Below, piece after piece: positions 44,634-54,308 of a DNA stretch of 64,000 nucleotides. The stretch is from assembly GCF_019904175.1 (NCBI RefSeq), contig NZ_CP061913.1, positions 2,604,001 to 2,668,000 of the forward strand, written 5' to 3'. Below the pieces are notes generated by a model. The model saw only the letters and a program-made list of their open reading frames with translations, was not told the DNA's origin and did no database searches. The stretch comes from Dactylosporangium vinaceum. Lineage in GTDB: Bacteria; Actinomycetota; Actinomycetes; Mycobacteriales; Micromonosporaceae. Within the stretch, counting starts at the first letter, position 1; the number at the start of each line of letters is the position of its first letter. A program made the translations under genes and the position numbers.

Positions 44634-45074
44634 ATGGACGAGGTGCCGATCGAGGAGCCAGTCGAAGCGCCGCCCGAGAAGCGTCCGACGGTCGCGACGA
44701 TCCTCGTGGCCGAGGACGACGCCGACATCCGCGACCTGTTCACGATGGCCCTGGAGGGCGCCGGCGTCGAGGTCGTCGCGGTCGAGAACGGCGAGGCGGC
44801 CCTGGCCGAGCTGGAAGGCCGGACCTTCGACATGCTCGTCACCGACATGTGGATGCCCCGGGTCTCCGGGCTCGACCTGTGCAAGAAGATCCGGGCCGAG
44901 CCCGCGACGCAGGAGATGCCCGTGCTCATGCTCAGCGCCTACGGGCGCCTGCGCGGCCGGGAGGAAGCAAAGATGGCCGGGGCCAGCGATTATCTGATGA
45001 AACCGCTGCGCCCCAGCCAACTCGTGAGCAAGGTGGACGCCATGCTGGGCGGCCGCCTGGTCATGCGAACCTAA
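44634..45074 (+). CDS. Stand-alone receiver-domain response regulator
   Basis: Protein of 146 residues: an acidic Pro-rich lead (1-20) and then a full receiver with AEDDADIRD, phospho-acceptor Asp in [19 protein letters not shown] and YLMKPL. There is no output domain. Its stop overlaps the convergent ABC ATPase stop through CTAA. No kinase is adjacent. Confidence 0.87.
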   Translation: MDEVPIEEPVEAPPEKRPTVATILVAEDDADIRDLFTMALEGAGVEVVAVENGEAALAELEGRTFDMLVTDMWMPRVSGLDLCKKIRAEPATQEMPVLMLSAYGRLRGREEAKMAGASDYLMKPLRPSQLVSKVDAMLGGRLVMRT

Positions 45075-46201
45075 GCGATCGGCTCCGCGAACGGGTCCTC
45101 GGCCGTGTCGACCGGGATCTCGGCCGCCGCCGCCCGGGCCTGCTGGGCCCCGCGGGCCGAGCGCTCCTCGTCGGTGATCGGGAAGTGGCAGGCGACTGTC
45201 TGGCCCGGCAGGAGCTCGCGCAGCATCGGCTCCTCCTGGGCGCACAGGTCCTGCGCCTTCCAGCACCGGGTCCGGAAGCGGCAGCCCGACGGCGGGTCGA
45301 TGGGGCTCGGCACGTCGCCGGTCAGCAGGATCCGCTCCCGCTGCGCCTTGTCGCGCCGGCCCGGGTCGGGCACCGGCACCGCGGAGAGCAGCGCGAACGT
45401 GTAGGGGTGCAGCGGCGTCACGTAGAGCCCGTCACGCCCGCCGACCTCGACGACCTTGCCCAGGTACATGACCGCGACCCGGTCCGAGATGTGCCGGACC
45501 ACCGACAGGTCGTGGGCGATGAACACGTAGGTCAGGTTGAACTCGCGCTGCAGGTCGTCGAGCAGGTTGACGACCTGGGCCTGGATCGACACGTCTAGGG
45601 CCGAGACCGGCTCGTCGGCGATGATGAGCTTCGGCTGCAGGGCGAGCGCCCGGGCGATGCCGATGCGCTGGCGCTGGCCGCCGGAGAACTCGTGCGGGTA
45701 GCGGTTGTAGTGCTCCGGGTTGAGGCCGACCAGCTCCAGCAGGCGCTGGACCTCACGCTTCTGCCCGTGCGCCGTCTTGATGTTCTGCACCTGCAGCGGC
45801 GCGCCGACGATCGAGCCGACCGTGTGGCGCGGGTTCAGCGACGAGTACGGGTCCTGGAAGATCATCTGCACGTCGCGCCGCAGCGGCCGCATCTGGGCCA
45901 CGTTGAGGTGCGAGATGTCCCGGCCATCCAGGACCACCTGGCCGCCGGTCGGCTCCAGCAGGCGGGTCATGAGCCGCCCGGTGGTCGACTTGCCGCAGCC
46001 GGACTCGCCGACCAGGCCGAGGGTCTCACCGGCCTTGACGGACAGGTCGATGCCGTCGACCGCGCGGACGGCGCCGACCTTCCGCTTGATGAAGGCGCCC
46101 CGCATGATCGGGAAGTGCTTCTGCAGGCCACGTACCTCGAGGAGGTTCTCGCCGCCGCGCTCCGGCGCCGCCGCCGGCTGGGGTTGGGTCGTCGTCGACA
46201 C
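45071..46201 (-). CDS. Oligopeptide ABC transporter ATP-binding protein (OppF/DppF type)
   Basis: Protein of 376 residues. Walker [11 protein letters not shown]-loop [13 protein letters not shown] signature [15 protein letters not shown], Walker [13 protein letters not shown] and H-loop FIAHDLSVV. The C-terminal oligopeptide-specific extension ([14 protein letters not shown]) is present. It powers peptide import together with the DppD-type subunit. The GTG start (VSTTTQPQ) is 11 nt after the preceding ATPase stop. Last gene of the five-gene operon. Confidence 0.93.
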   Translation of the reverse strand: MSTTTQPQPAAAPERGGENLLEVRGLQKHFPIMRGAFIKRKVGAVRAVDGIDLSVKAGETLGLVGESGCGKSTTGRLMTRLLEPTGGQVVLDGRDISHLNVAQMRPLRRDVQMIFQDPYSSLNPRHTVGSIVGAPLQVQNIKTAHGQKREVQRLLELVGLNPEHYNRYPHEFSGGQRQRIGIARALALQPKLIIADEPVSALDVSIQAQVVNLLDDLQREFNLTYVFIAHDLSVVRHISDRVAVMYLGKVVEVGGRDGLYVTPLHPYTFALLSAVPVPDPGRRDKAQRERILLTGDVPSPIDPPSGCRFRTRCWKAQDLCAQEEPMLRELLPGQTVACHFPITDEERSARGAQQARAAAAEIPVDTAEDPFAEPIA

Positions 46202-46212
46202 TGTCGTGCTCC

Positions 46213-47298
46213 TCAGAGGTTCGGGGCGATGTCCGACTTGAAGATGGCCAGCCGCTCCGCGTGCGGGATGTGGCAGGCGACGCCGTGTTCGGGCGTGCCC
46301 TCCGCCAGGGTCGGCTCGACCGTCTTGCAAGGGATGCCGTTGCGCTCCACGTAGGGGCAGCGCGGGTGGAAGGAGCAGCCGCTCGGAAGGTTGATCAGCG
46401 ACGGCGGGTTGCCCTTGATGGGCACCAGCCGGTCGCGCACCTCCCGGTCGACGCGGGGCATCGACGAGAGCAGGCCCCAGGCGTACGGGTGCTCGGGGCG
46501 GCGGAAGATGGTCTCCGCGGTGGCGTGCTCGACGCACTTGCCGCCGTACATCACCAGGATGTCGTCGGCCACCTCGGCCACGACGCCCAGGTCGTGCGTG
46601 ATGATGATGACGGCGGAGTTGAACTCCGACTGCAGGTCGCGGATCAGGTCCAGGATCTGCGCCTGGACCGTGACGTCGAGCGCCGTGGTGGGCTCGTCGG
46701 CGATGAGCAGCTGCGGGTTGTTGACGAGCGACATGGCGATCATCGCGCGCTGGCGCATACCGCCGGAGAACTGGTGCGGGTAGTCGTCCACGCGCCGCGC
46801 GGGCTGCGGGATGCCGACCCGGTCGAGCATCTCGATCGCGCGCTTGCGGGCGTCGTTCTTCGAGACCTTGTGGTGCACCCGGTACGCCTCGATGATCTGG
46901 GCGCCCACCGTGTAGTAGGGGTGCATCGCGGTCAGCGGGTCCTGGAAGATCATCGCCATCTTGTTGCCGCGCAGCAGGCGGACCCGCTCGGGCGCGGCCC
47001 CGATGAGCTCCTCGCCGTCGAGCCAGACCTCACCCGAGATGGCGGCCGAGCCCCGCCGGTGCAGGCCCAGGATGCCCAGGCTGGTGACCGACTTGCCGGA
47101 GCCGGACTCGCCGACGATGCCCAGTGTCTCGCCGCGTTCGAGCTGGAAGTTCAGTCCGTCCACGGCCTTGACCACGCCGTCGTCGGTCTTGAAGTGGATC
47201 CGCAGGTCCCGCACGTCGAGGAACGACGATGCGGTCTGCGGCCCGGGCCCGCTCGGGCTCGGGGTGCCGTCGGTGAGCAGACTGCTTGACATGCTCAC
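46213..47298 (-). CDS. Oligopeptide ABC transporter ATP-binding protein (OppD/DppD type)
   Basis: Protein of 361 residues: Walker [11 protein letters not shown]-loop [14 protein letters not shown], signature [15 protein letters not shown], Walker [13 protein letters not shown] and H-loop ITHDLGVV. The C-terminal Cys-containing extension ([18 protein letters not shown]) is typical of peptide importers. It partners with the OppF subunit in the nucleotide-binding heterodimer. It starts 46 nt after the permease stop. Confidence 0.94.
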   Translation of the reverse strand: MSMSSSLLTDGTPSPSGPGPQTASSFLDVRDLRIHFKTDDGVVKAVDGLNFQLERGETLGIVGESGSGKSVTSLGILGLHRRGSAAISGEVWLDGEELIGAAPERVRLLRGNKMAMIFQDPLTAMHPYYTVGAQIIEAYRVHHKVSKNDARKRAIEMLDRVGIPQPARRVDDYPHQFSGGMRQRAMIAMSLVNNPQLLIADEPTTALDVTVQAQILDLIRDLQSEFNSAVIIITHDLGVVAEVADDILVMYGGKCVEHATAETIFRRPEHPYAWGLLSSMPRVDREVRDRLVPIKGNPPSLINLPSGCSFHPRCPYVERNGIPCKTVEPTLAEGTPEHGVACHIPHAERLAIFKSDIAPNL

Positions 47299-47344
47299 TC
47301 CTCTCCAGGATTGCCGTGGTGCGGGGGACGGGGCGCGGCAGAGG

Positions 47345-48346
47345 TCATCCGAGCCGCACCCGCGGGTCGATCACGGCGTAGAGCACGTCCACGATCAGGT
47401 TGGCAAAGACGATGAAGAACGAGGCGAACAGCGTGGCGCCCAGGATGATCGGGAGGTCCTTGGAGGCCACCGCGTCGACGCTGAGCTTGCCGATGCCGGG
47501 CAGGCTGAAGACCCGCTCGGTGAGGATCGCGCCGCCGAGCAGCGTGCCGAGGTCGAGGCCGAAGATCGTCACGATAGGCGTCAGTACCGCACGCATGGCG
47601 TGCTTGCCGATGACGACCCGCTCCTTCAGACCCTTCGCGCGAGCGGTGCGGATGTAGTCCTCGCCCATGGTCTCGAGCATCTGGGCCCGCGTCAGCCGCG
47701 CGTAGGTGGCGGCGAACAGCAGGGCGAGGCTCACCCAGGCGAGGAACAGCTTGTTGGCCCAGCCCAGGGGATCATCGACGAAGTTGATGTACTCGCCACC
47801 CTGGAAGATCTTCCACTGGTGGACGAAGAGCGACTGGAACACGAGGCCCGTGAAGTACACGGGCAGTGACACGCCGGCGAGGGCCAGCAGCATCACGAAC
47901 CGGTCGGCTATCTGCCCGCGTTTCAGCGCGGATATGACGCCGCCGGCCACGCCCCCGAACAGCCAGATGATGGCGGCGCCGATGGCGAGGGAGATGGTGA
48001 CGGGGAGGCGGTCCAGCAGCAGCGGCCAGACCTCGCGGTCGGTGCGGAACGAATACCCGAAGCAGGGGGCCGAGCAGTGGGTCACCGAGGGGCCGTTGTT
48101 GTAGTCGCGGCCGACGACGAGACCTTTCACGAACATGCCGTACTGCTGGTAGACCGGCTTGTCCAGGCCGAGCTTGATCCGCGTCTGAGCGACGGCGTCC
48201 GGGGTTGCCGTCTTGCCGACGTACATCTCAGCGGGATCGGCGTGCGCCGCCTTCGGGATCAGGAAGAAGATCGCGAAGGTGACCATCGAGACGGCCACGA
48301 TGAGCAGTGCCGCGGTGACCAGGCGGCGCAGGATGTAGTTGATCAC
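47345..48346 (-). CDS. Oligopeptide ABC transporter permease (OppB/DppB type)
   Basis: Protein of 333 residues with six membrane helices and a large first periplasmic loop containing two Cys (THCSAPCFGYS). The coupling-helix EAA motif is TMGEDYIRTARAKGLKERVV. It forms the membrane channel with the DppC-type subunit. The start MINYILRRLVTA is typical. Confidence 0.93.
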   Translation of the reverse strand: MINYILRRLVTAALLIVAVSMVTFAIFFLIPKAAHADPAEMYVGKTATPDAVAQTRIKLGLDKPVYQQYGMFVKGLVVGRDYNNGPSVTHCSAPCFGYSFRTDREVWPLLLDRLPVTISLAIGAAIIWLFGGVAGGVISALKRGQIADRFVMLLALAGVSLPVYFTGLVFQSLFVHQWKIFQGGEYINFVDDPLGWANKLFLAWVSLALLFAATYARLTRAQMLETMGEDYIRTARAKGLKERVVIGKHAMRAVLTPIVTIFGLDLGTLLGGAILTERVFSLPGIGKLSVDAVASKDLPIILGATLFASFFIVFANLIVDVLYAVIDPRVRLG

Positions 48347-48500
48347 GTGTGCGGCCTGACGCCGGCCGGCGTGACGGGGGTTCCCGTCGCACCGGCCGGC
48401 GCCGTGGCCCTCACCTGCCTTCTGTACTCGTGAAGGGCGGGTTACCGGCTGTTCAGGCTGTGGCTGCTTCGGTGCTGGAGCGAGGGTCCGGACCCGAGGG

Positions 48501-50270
48501 TCAGGACGACACGCCCAGGCTGCCGAAGTCGTACATGCCGTAGTACTCCGTCACGAACACGTTCGTGACGCGGGGGTTGCGGTAGTTGAGCGCCTTGTCG
48601 TAGACGAACGGCACCATGACCGAGGCGTCCATGACCTTGTGGTTGATGTTCGTCCAGATGTCGGCGGCCTTCTTGGGGTCGGCCTCCGCCTTGGCCTGGT
48701 CGATCAGGCCGTTGATCTCCGGGTCGTTGAGCTCGGCGTAGTTGTTGTTGCCGGACGCCGAGATGTTGCGACCGTCGACGAGCACCTGCAGGAAGCCGAA
48801 GGCGGTCGGGAAGTCGGCACCCCAGCCGGCGAACATCAGGCCGTAGCCCTTGGCCGCCACGTTCGACGGCGCACCGATGGTCGAGCGGAAGTACAGCGAC
48901 GGCTCGGTCGGGTCGAGGCGGGCGTTGATGCCCACGTTCTTCAGCGCGGCCTGGAGGGCCTCCGCCGTCTTGAGCTCCTTACCCGTGTTACGGGTGGCGA
49001 TCACGGTGTCGAAGCCGTTCGGCTTGCCACACGCGGCCAGCTCTTCCTTCGCCTTGTCGATCTGCGGCTTGCCCGACTTGGTGTTGAACGGGTCGTAGTC
49101 GTCGTGACCCGCGATGGTCGGGGGCAGCATGTTGGTGGCGATGTCACCACCGGCGTCGGCGCCACCGCGCGCGGTCTGCAGCGTGACCTTGTCGGTCGCG
49201 TACTGCACGGCCTTGCGGCAGTGGATGTCGTTGAACGGCGCGACCTTGGTGCTGATCGAGAAGTAGCGGATGAAGCCCGTGTTCGGGGCGTCCGCGTTCT
49301 TCTTCTTCTCCGGGTCGAGCAGGATCTTCGGCTGCGAGCCCTGCTGGACACCGGTCTGCGCGGTGTCGATGTCGATGTCCCCGCCCAGCAGCTGGTTGTC
49401 GATCTCCTCGACGGCCGTGCCGATGGTCAGGTCGATCTGGTCCGGCAGCGCCTTGCGGACGGTGTCGGTCTTCTTGTCCCACTGGTCGTTGCGCACCAGG
49501 ACGGCCTTCTTGCCCTGGTCGTACGACTGGAACTTGTAGGGGCCGGAGGAAACCGGCTTCTCACCGTACTTGTCGCCGGTGTCCTTCGCCGCCGGCACGG
49601 GGCCGGCGCTGGGCATCGCGAGCAGGTACGAGAAGTCCGACAGCGGTTCCTTCAGCTTGAAGATGATCGTGCTGTCGTCAGGCGTCTCGACGGACTTGAG
49701 GCCCAGCTTGTTCGGGTCGGTGTCCTTGTACGGGCCGGGGTACTTCTGGCCCTGGTCGAGGACGTCCACCAGGTACGGCGGGCCGCCGGAGAGCACGTCG
49801 GTGGCGAAGTTGCGCTCAATGCCGTACTTGATGTCCTTCGAGGTGATCGGCGAGCCGTCCTCGAACTTGACACCCGACTTGAGCTTGAAGGTGTAGGTCT
49901 TGCCGCCGTCGCTGAGCTCGGGCAGGGCCTGCGCCAGGTCGGGAACCAGCTTGAGCCCGTCGTCGCCCGGCTTCGCCTCGTTGGTGAGCAGCGAGCGGAC
50001 GTAGAAGCCCTTCTGGAAGTTCCACACCCATGCGTAGTACGCCCGGGCCGGGTCGAACGAGTCCGGGTCGGAGTTGTTGACGAGCTTGAGCGTGCCACCG
50101 GCCTTGTCGGACGGGTTCACGACGCCCTTGGTGGCGGCGTTGAAGCCGGACACACCCTGGGAGCCGCCGCTCTCGCTGGTCTTGGGGCTGTTGCTGCCTG
50201 AGCCACAGGCGGACAACACCAGGGCGACAGCGGCCGAACCGGCCACCAATGCCCCTGTCCTCATTCTCAC
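48501..50270 (-). CDS. Oligopeptide-binding lipoprotein (SBP family 5)
   Basis: Protein of 589 residues. Lipoprotein signal ending VLSAC, then the SBP_bac_5 fold: GTLKLVNNSDPDSFDPARAYY, FKLKSGVKFEDGSPITSKDI, PVSSGPYKFQSYDQGKKAVL and a C-terminal MVPFVYDKALNYRNPRV. It captures peptides outside the cell and delivers them to the permeases. The GTG at 50270 is preferred over the ATG 6 nt later because AAGGAGG sits 10 nt before it. The gene lies between the two permease genes, in operon order C-A-B-D-F. Confidence 0.94.
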   Translation of the reverse strand: MRMRTGALVAGSAAVALVLSACGSGSNSPKTSESGGSQGVSGFNAATKGVVNPSDKAGGTLKLVNNSDPDSFDPARAYYAWVWNFQKGFYVRSLLTNEAKPGDDGLKLVPDLAQALPELSDGGKTYTFKLKSGVKFEDGSPITSKDIKYGIERNFATDVLSGGPPYLVDVLDQGQKYPGPYKDTDPNKLGLKSVETPDDSTIIFKLKEPLSDFSYLLAMPSAGPVPAAKDTGDKYGEKPVSSGPYKFQSYDQGKKAVLVRNDQWDKKTDTVRKALPDQIDLTIGTAVEEIDNQLLGGDIDIDTAQTGVQQGSQPKILLDPEKKKNADAPNTGFIRYFSISTKVAPFNDIHCRKAVQYATDKVTLQTARGGADAGGDIATNMLPPTIAGHDDYDPFNTKSGKPQIDKAKEELAACGKPNGFDTVIATRNTGKELKTAEALQAALKNVGINARLDPTEPSLYFRSTIGAPSNVAAKGYGLMFAGWGADFPTAFGFLQVLVDGRNISASGNNNYAELNDPEINGLIDQAKAEADPKKAADIWTNINHKVMDASVMVPFVYDKALNYRNPRVTNVFVTEYYGMYDFGSLGVSS

Positions 50271-50448
50271 TGGGTTTTCCCTCCTTGTTTGGCGCGACCC
50301 GCCGAGGGACGGGCCGTCCGAGCTGTGCTGTGGTGCGAGTGAAGCTGCGGTGTGCACAGGGGTGCCGACCGGGCTGTCGGGACAGCGCCGGGCGGGTGGT
50401 GCCTGTGTATGCGTGACGGCCGAAGGCCACCGGTGGCCCGTGACGGGG

Positions 50449-51450
50449 CTACCGGTTGGCCTTCGGGTCCAGGGCGTCACGCAGGCCGTCGCCGAACAGG
50501 TTGAAGGCGAGGACCATGAGGAAGATCGCGAGGCCGGGCACGAACATGTACATCGGGTCGTACTCGTAGTACTGCACGGCGTCCGAGAGCAGCCGGCCCC
50601 ACGAGGGAGTGGGCGGCAGCACACCGACGCCGAGGAACGACAAGGCCGCCTCGAAGAGGATGTTCGTGGGGATGATCAGCGTCGCGTAGACCAGGATCGG
50701 CGCCGTGAGGTTGGGCAGCAGCTCGCGGAAGAGGATGCGGGGCGAGCCCGCACCGATGCTGCGTGCCGCCTCGACGAACTCGCGTTCTCGCAGGGAGAGA
50801 GTCTGGCCGCGGACGATACGCCCGATGTACGGCCAGCTGAAGAACGCGATCACCGAGATCACCACGCCGACCCGCCAGCCCGTGCTCGCGGGCACGACCG
50901 AGATCAGCGCGATGGAGAACAGCAGGTAGGGGAACGCCAAGATCAGGTCCATCAGCCGGCTGATCGCACTGTCGACCCAGCCACCGAAGTAGCCGGAGAC
51001 GACGCCGAGGACCACGCCGATGGCGACCGCGACGATCGTGGCCGACAGCGCCACGAGCAGCGAGACCTGGGCGCCGTAGATGATCTGCGAGAACAGGTCG
51101 CGGCCGGTGACGGGCTGGACGCCCAGCAGGAAGTCCTTGCTGACGCCGCCCCACGTCCCGATCGGCGGGTAGCCGCCGAGGTTCGCGTCGATCTGGTCCG
51201 AGTGGTACTCGTTGACCGGGTGCCCCCACACCTTGTTGATCAGGGGGGCGAACACCGCGACCAGCACCAGGAAAATAATGAACCCGCCTCCAATGAGCGC
51301 GACCTTGTCGCGCTTGAGCCGGGTCCACGCAATCTGACTGAGCGAACGGCCCTCAATGGCCTTCGCGGGAACACCGGCAGGCGTGGCGGTCGCCTCTTCG
51401 ACCGTCGGCACCTGCTCGTCGCTCTTCGACGTGACGGGTCCCATAGTCAT
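50449..51450 (-). CDS. Oligopeptide ABC transporter permease (OppC/DppC type)
   Basis: Protein of 333 residues with a cytoplasmic N-tail, six helices, the large loop after helix 1 (LGVQPVTGRDLFSQIIYGAQ) and the EAA motif (EFVEAARSIGAGSPRILFREL). The C-terminus LFGDGLRDALDPK is typical. It is the first gene of the operon. GGGGAGAGGGG supplies the ribosome site before the ATG. Confidence 0.94.
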   Translation of the reverse strand: MTMGPVTSKSDEQVPTVEEATATPAGVPAKAIEGRSLSQIAWTRLKRDKVALIGGGFIIFLVLVAVFAPLINKVWGHPVNEYHSDQIDANLGGYPPIGTWGGVSKDFLLGVQPVTGRDLFSQIIYGAQVSLLVALSATIVAVAIGVVLGVVSGYFGGWVDSAISRLMDLILAFPYLLFSIALISVVPASTGWRVGVVISVIAFFSWPYIGRIVRGQTLSLREREFVEAARSIGAGSPRILFRELLPNLTAPILVYATLIIPTNILFEAALSFLGVGVLPPTPSWGRLLSDAVQYYEYDPMYMFVPGLAIFLMVLAFNLFGDGLRDALDPKANR

Positions 51451-51944
51451 GGGCGTGGTGCCCCTCTCCCCGGCCGCCTGCCCGCCTTACGAATGCCGCC
51501 AGCGATGACCGTCGCACCGTGCAGTGAGCATGCGTCGGCCAGACCGGGGCCCGTCGCAGTCAGCAGCCGATCGGCTGTGTCTTCGTGGACTCCTGGTGCC
51601 CTATCCGCAGGTTCGGTCCACGGGCAGAGCGTGCACGAAGCCGACGGGTGTTGTCGCCTTCGTTGGAGGAACCCTGTCTCCCGTTCGGCCGATCGTCAAG
51701 GGTCACCCCCTGTCCTGTAACCAAGTCCACGCCGCGCCGTGATGAGGGCGTGATCCAAGCACAACGACTTTTGGATCATACACCCCCTAAACGGGCGAAT
51801 CCCTGGCGAATCGTAACGGTGTGGTCACGCTACGTGGTGGAAAGATGGCGCCAAGAACGGCGAGAACGGGCTATCCAGGACGATCGTTGATCGTTTCACA
51901 CTTAACAGTACGGTCCGGTCAGCGCTCATCGTGACACAGCGTGC
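51451..51944. other. 494-bp gene-free control region of the peptide-import operon
   Basis: No coding signal. It has an inverted repeat TGATCCAA (51751-51758) / TTGGATCA (51771-51778). On the minus strand this overlaps a -10-like TATGAT at 51780-51775, without a clear -35. If it is a promoter, the operon has a leader of about 300 nt. The right part (51840-51944) lies downstream of exonuclease III and shows nothing clear. Confidence 0.4.
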
Positions 51945-52769
51945 TCAAATATCGAAATCGATCACGACGGGCGCGTGGTCGGAGGGCCCTTTGCCCTTCC
52001 TGGCCTCGCGGTCTATATAGGCACCCTTGACCGCACCCGCGATTGCCGTGCTGACCAAGGCCAGGTCGATCCGCATGCCCTTGTCCTGGTGGAACATACC
52101 GGCCCGATAGTCCCAATAGGTGAACGGATTCGGGCCTTTCATCGGTTTCGGGACGATGTCCGACAGCCCCGCCGTGACCAGGGCGGCGACCGCGTCCCGC
52201 TCCGGCTTCGTCACGTGCGTCGAGCCGATGAACGCGGCCGGGTCGAACACGTCGGAGTCCGCCGGCGCCACGTTGAAGTCGCCGCACACGGCGACCGGCC
52301 CCCCGGTGGCCAGATCCTGCGAGACCGCCAGACGAAGAGCCTCGAGCCAATTGAGTTTGTACCCGTAATGCGCCGACTCCGGCGCCCGCCCGTTGGGGAC
52401 GTAGACCGACCACACGCGCACGCCACCGCAGACGGCCGAGACGGCCCGGGCCTCCAGCTTCGGCTCCTCGAAGAGCGGCTCCTCGCCACCGGGCTCGCCG
52501 CCCCAGCCCGGGTCGCCCGCGAAGCCCCGGCGCACGTCGTCGAGCCCCACCCGCGACAGCAGCGCGACGCCGTTCCAGCGCCCTTCCCCGTGGTGGGCGG
52601 TGTCGTAGCCGAGCGCCTTGACCTCCTCCGCGGGGAAGGCGTCGGTGGCCAGCTTCGTCTCCTGCAGGCACAGCACGTCGGGCGCCGAGTGCTCCAGCCA
52701 CTCCAGGAGCCGGGGCAGCCGGGCCTTGACCGAGTTCACGTTCCAGGTAGCAAGCCTCACGACTGCCAC
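51945..52769 (-). CDS. xthA: Exodeoxyribonuclease III
   Basis: Protein of 274 residues that incises abasic sites and trims 3' ends in base-excision repair. Motifs: LATWNVNSVKARL, LCLQETKL (metal Glu), YVPNGR, CGDFNVAP, DYRAGMFHQDKGMRIDL and the C-terminal SDHAPVV (catalytic His). All active-site residues are in place. The gene lies 19 nt downstream of lacI on the same strand. Confidence 0.95.
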   Translation of the reverse strand: MAVVRLATWNVNSVKARLPRLLEWLEHSAPDVLCLQETKLATDAFPAEEVKALGYDTAHHGEGRWNGVALLSRVGLDDVRRGFAGDPGWGGEPGGEEPLFEEPKLEARAVSAVCGGVRVWSVYVPNGRAPESAHYGYKLNWLEALRLAVSQDLATGGPVAVCGDFNVAPADSDVFDPAAFIGSTHVTKPERDAVAALVTAGLSDIVPKPMKGPNPFTYWDYRAGMFHQDKGMRIDLALVSTAIAGAVKGAYIDREARKGKGPSDHAPVVIDFDI

Positions 52770-52788
52770 CTTGCCATCACGAGGCGAT

Positions 52789-53805
52789 CTATGCGGACTC
52801 CCGCTTCACCAATTCCGTCGGGAGGAGCAGGACGGGCTCGATCTTCTCGCCGGACGCCATCCGCAGCACCTGGCGGGCGGCCATCCGGCCGAGGTCGGTG
52901 ATCGGCTGGCGGACGGTGGTCAGCGGCGGCTCGGTGTCGCGGGCGAAGTCCATGTCGTCGAAGCCGACCACCGCCACGTCGTCGGGGACCCGGCGGCCGG
53001 CCTGGCGCAGCGCCCGCAGCGCGCCCTCGGCCATCGCGTCGGAGGCGGCGAAGACGGCGTCGAGGTCGGGGTCGTCGCCGAGCAGTTGGCTCATCGCGAG
53101 CGCGCCGGACTGGCGGGTGAAGTCGCCGACCGCGACGATCGAGCGGCGGCCGCTGTCCTGCATCGCGGCCCGGTAGCCCTTGAGCCGGTCGATGCCCGCG
53201 CTCATGTCCTGCGGCCCGGCGATCGTCGCGACCCGGCGCCGGCCGGTGTCGAGCAGGTGGCGCACGGCGGCCCGGGCGGCGTCCTCGTTGTCGACGTCGA
53301 CGTAGGGCACCGAGGACTGGATCAGCAGCCGCCCGTTGCACACGACCGGCACCCCGGCCCGGCTGAGCCGCTCCGGCAGCGGGTCGGCGCCGTGCATCGA
53401 GAAGATGATGGCCCCGTCGACGTGCCCGCCGGTGCAGTAGCGCTCGACGCGGTCGTGGCTGGGCCCGCTCGGCCCGACCATCATGAGCACGAGCTGCTTG
53501 TCGACGGCCTCGAGCTCCAGGCTGACCCCGCGGATGATGCTGGAGAAGAAGGGGTCGTCGGAGAAGACCCGGCTGGCGGTCTCGGACGCGACGAGCGCGA
53601 TCGAGTCGGTCCGCTGGGTGACGAGGCTGCGGGCGGCCTGGTTGGGCACGTAGCCAAGCGCTTCGACGGCGTTCAGCACTTTGTCGCGGATGTGCGGCGC
53701 AACCGACGTCGATCCGTTGACGACGCGCGAGGCGGTCGCGCGCGACACCCCCGCGCGCTGCGCGACGTTTTCCAGCGTGGGCCGGTCCCGCCCCGACATC
53801 ACCAT
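52789..53805 (-). CDS. LacI-family transcriptional repressor (CebR-like)
   Basis: Protein of 338 residues. The N-terminal HTH (TLENVAQRAGVSRATASRVVNGS...VAPHIRDKVLNAVEALGYVPN) includes the hinge helix. The sugar-binding periplasmic-type domain follows (VDGAIIFSMHGADPLPERL, VVGFDDMDFARDTEPPLTTVRQP). It should repress saccharide genes until a sugar binds. The ATG at 53805 has GGGGGA 7 nt upstream; an extra ATG is 6 nt later. No sugar-uptake or hydrolase genes are adjacent, but two palindromic operators lie about 190-270 bp upstream. Confidence 0.9.
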   Translation of the reverse strand: MVMSGRDRPTLENVAQRAGVSRATASRVVNGSTSVAPHIRDKVLNAVEALGYVPNQAARSLVTQRTDSIALVASETASRVFSDDPFFSSIIRGVSLELEAVDKQLVLMMVGPSGPSHDRVERYCTGGHVDGAIIFSMHGADPLPERLSRAGVPVVCNGRLLIQSSVPYVDVDNEDAARAAVRHLLDTGRRRVATIAGPQDMSAGIDRLKGYRAAMQDSGRRSIVAVGDFTRQSGALAMSQLLGDDPDLDAVFAASDAMAEGALRALRQAGRRVPDDVAVVGFDDMDFARDTEPPLTTVRQPITDLGRMAARQVLRMASGEKIEPVLLLPTELVKRESA

Positions 53806-53876
53806 TGTGCCGTCCCCCATATCTGTCAGCCGGACCATCATGACTGAAGTTCAGCAATGTGTAGCGCACAAACAAT

Positions 53877-53911
53877 GACGGGCGATGGAGCATGTCGCTC
53901 CATCGCCCGTC
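53877..53911. terminator. 15-bp perfect hairpin in the lacI upstream region
   Basis: A perfect 15-bp stem (53877-53891 with 53897-53911) and loop ATGTC. On the minus strand it is followed by TCATTGTTTGTG. It may end a minus-strand transcript entering from the right, or insulate lacI. No T-run follows on the + strand. Confidence 0.55.
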
Positions 53912-53990
53912 GCACCCTCACACCGGTTACACCCTGATCACGATTTCGCCGTGCGCGATACGCCGGTCACCCAAGCCGCCGTCTCGGCCG

Positions 53991-54002
53991 GAGAGCGCTC
54001 TC
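53991..54002. promoter_or_regulatory. LacI/CebR-type operator 1 (GAGAGCGCTCTC)
   Basis: A perfect 12-bp palindrome, close to the TGGGAGCGCTCCCA-type operators known for actinomycete LacI repressors of the CebR group. It lies about 190 bp before the lacI start. Confidence 0.7.
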
Positions 54003-54057
54003 AGAACTGGAATCAGACTGGCCCATGACTAGCCGGATGTCAATCACGGAAACGGTT

Positions 54058-54069
54058 GAGAGCGCTCTC
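54058..54069. promoter_or_regulatory. LacI/CebR-type operator 2 (GAGAGCGCTCTC)
   Basis: Identical 12-bp palindrome, 67 bp from the first copy. The pair could support looping for lacI autoregulation, or mark the promoter of a lost sugar operon. Confidence 0.7.
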
Positions 54070-54110
54070 CGGAATATGTTGTGGGAAACGCCAAAACCCC
54101 TTAGACCAAA

Positions 54111-54146
54111 CCGGCGGTCCAGGCCAGGGAGGGCCGGGACCGCCGG
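54111..54146 (-). terminator. GC-rich hairpin with T-rich tail after the repeat array
   Basis: CCGGCGGTCC (54111-54120) pairs with GGACCGCCGG (54137-54146). On the minus strand it is followed by TTTGGTCTAAGGGGTTTTGG. It is a plausible terminator for a transcript running through the pseudo-receiver gene and the repeat array. Confidence 0.5.
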
Positions 54147-54308
54147 AAGTGGGGCAGTGGTGTGGTGTAGATCGCTCAGCCCGCCACCTCCGCACGCTGC
54201 GTCGCCGAGCCGGGCCGAAGACCGCGTTCCCCGTGAGCGGCCACGTCGCTGCTCATGCCGTCGCCTCCGCAAGCTCCGGCGCCGCCCTGAGCGCCACCCT
54301 GCAACAGG

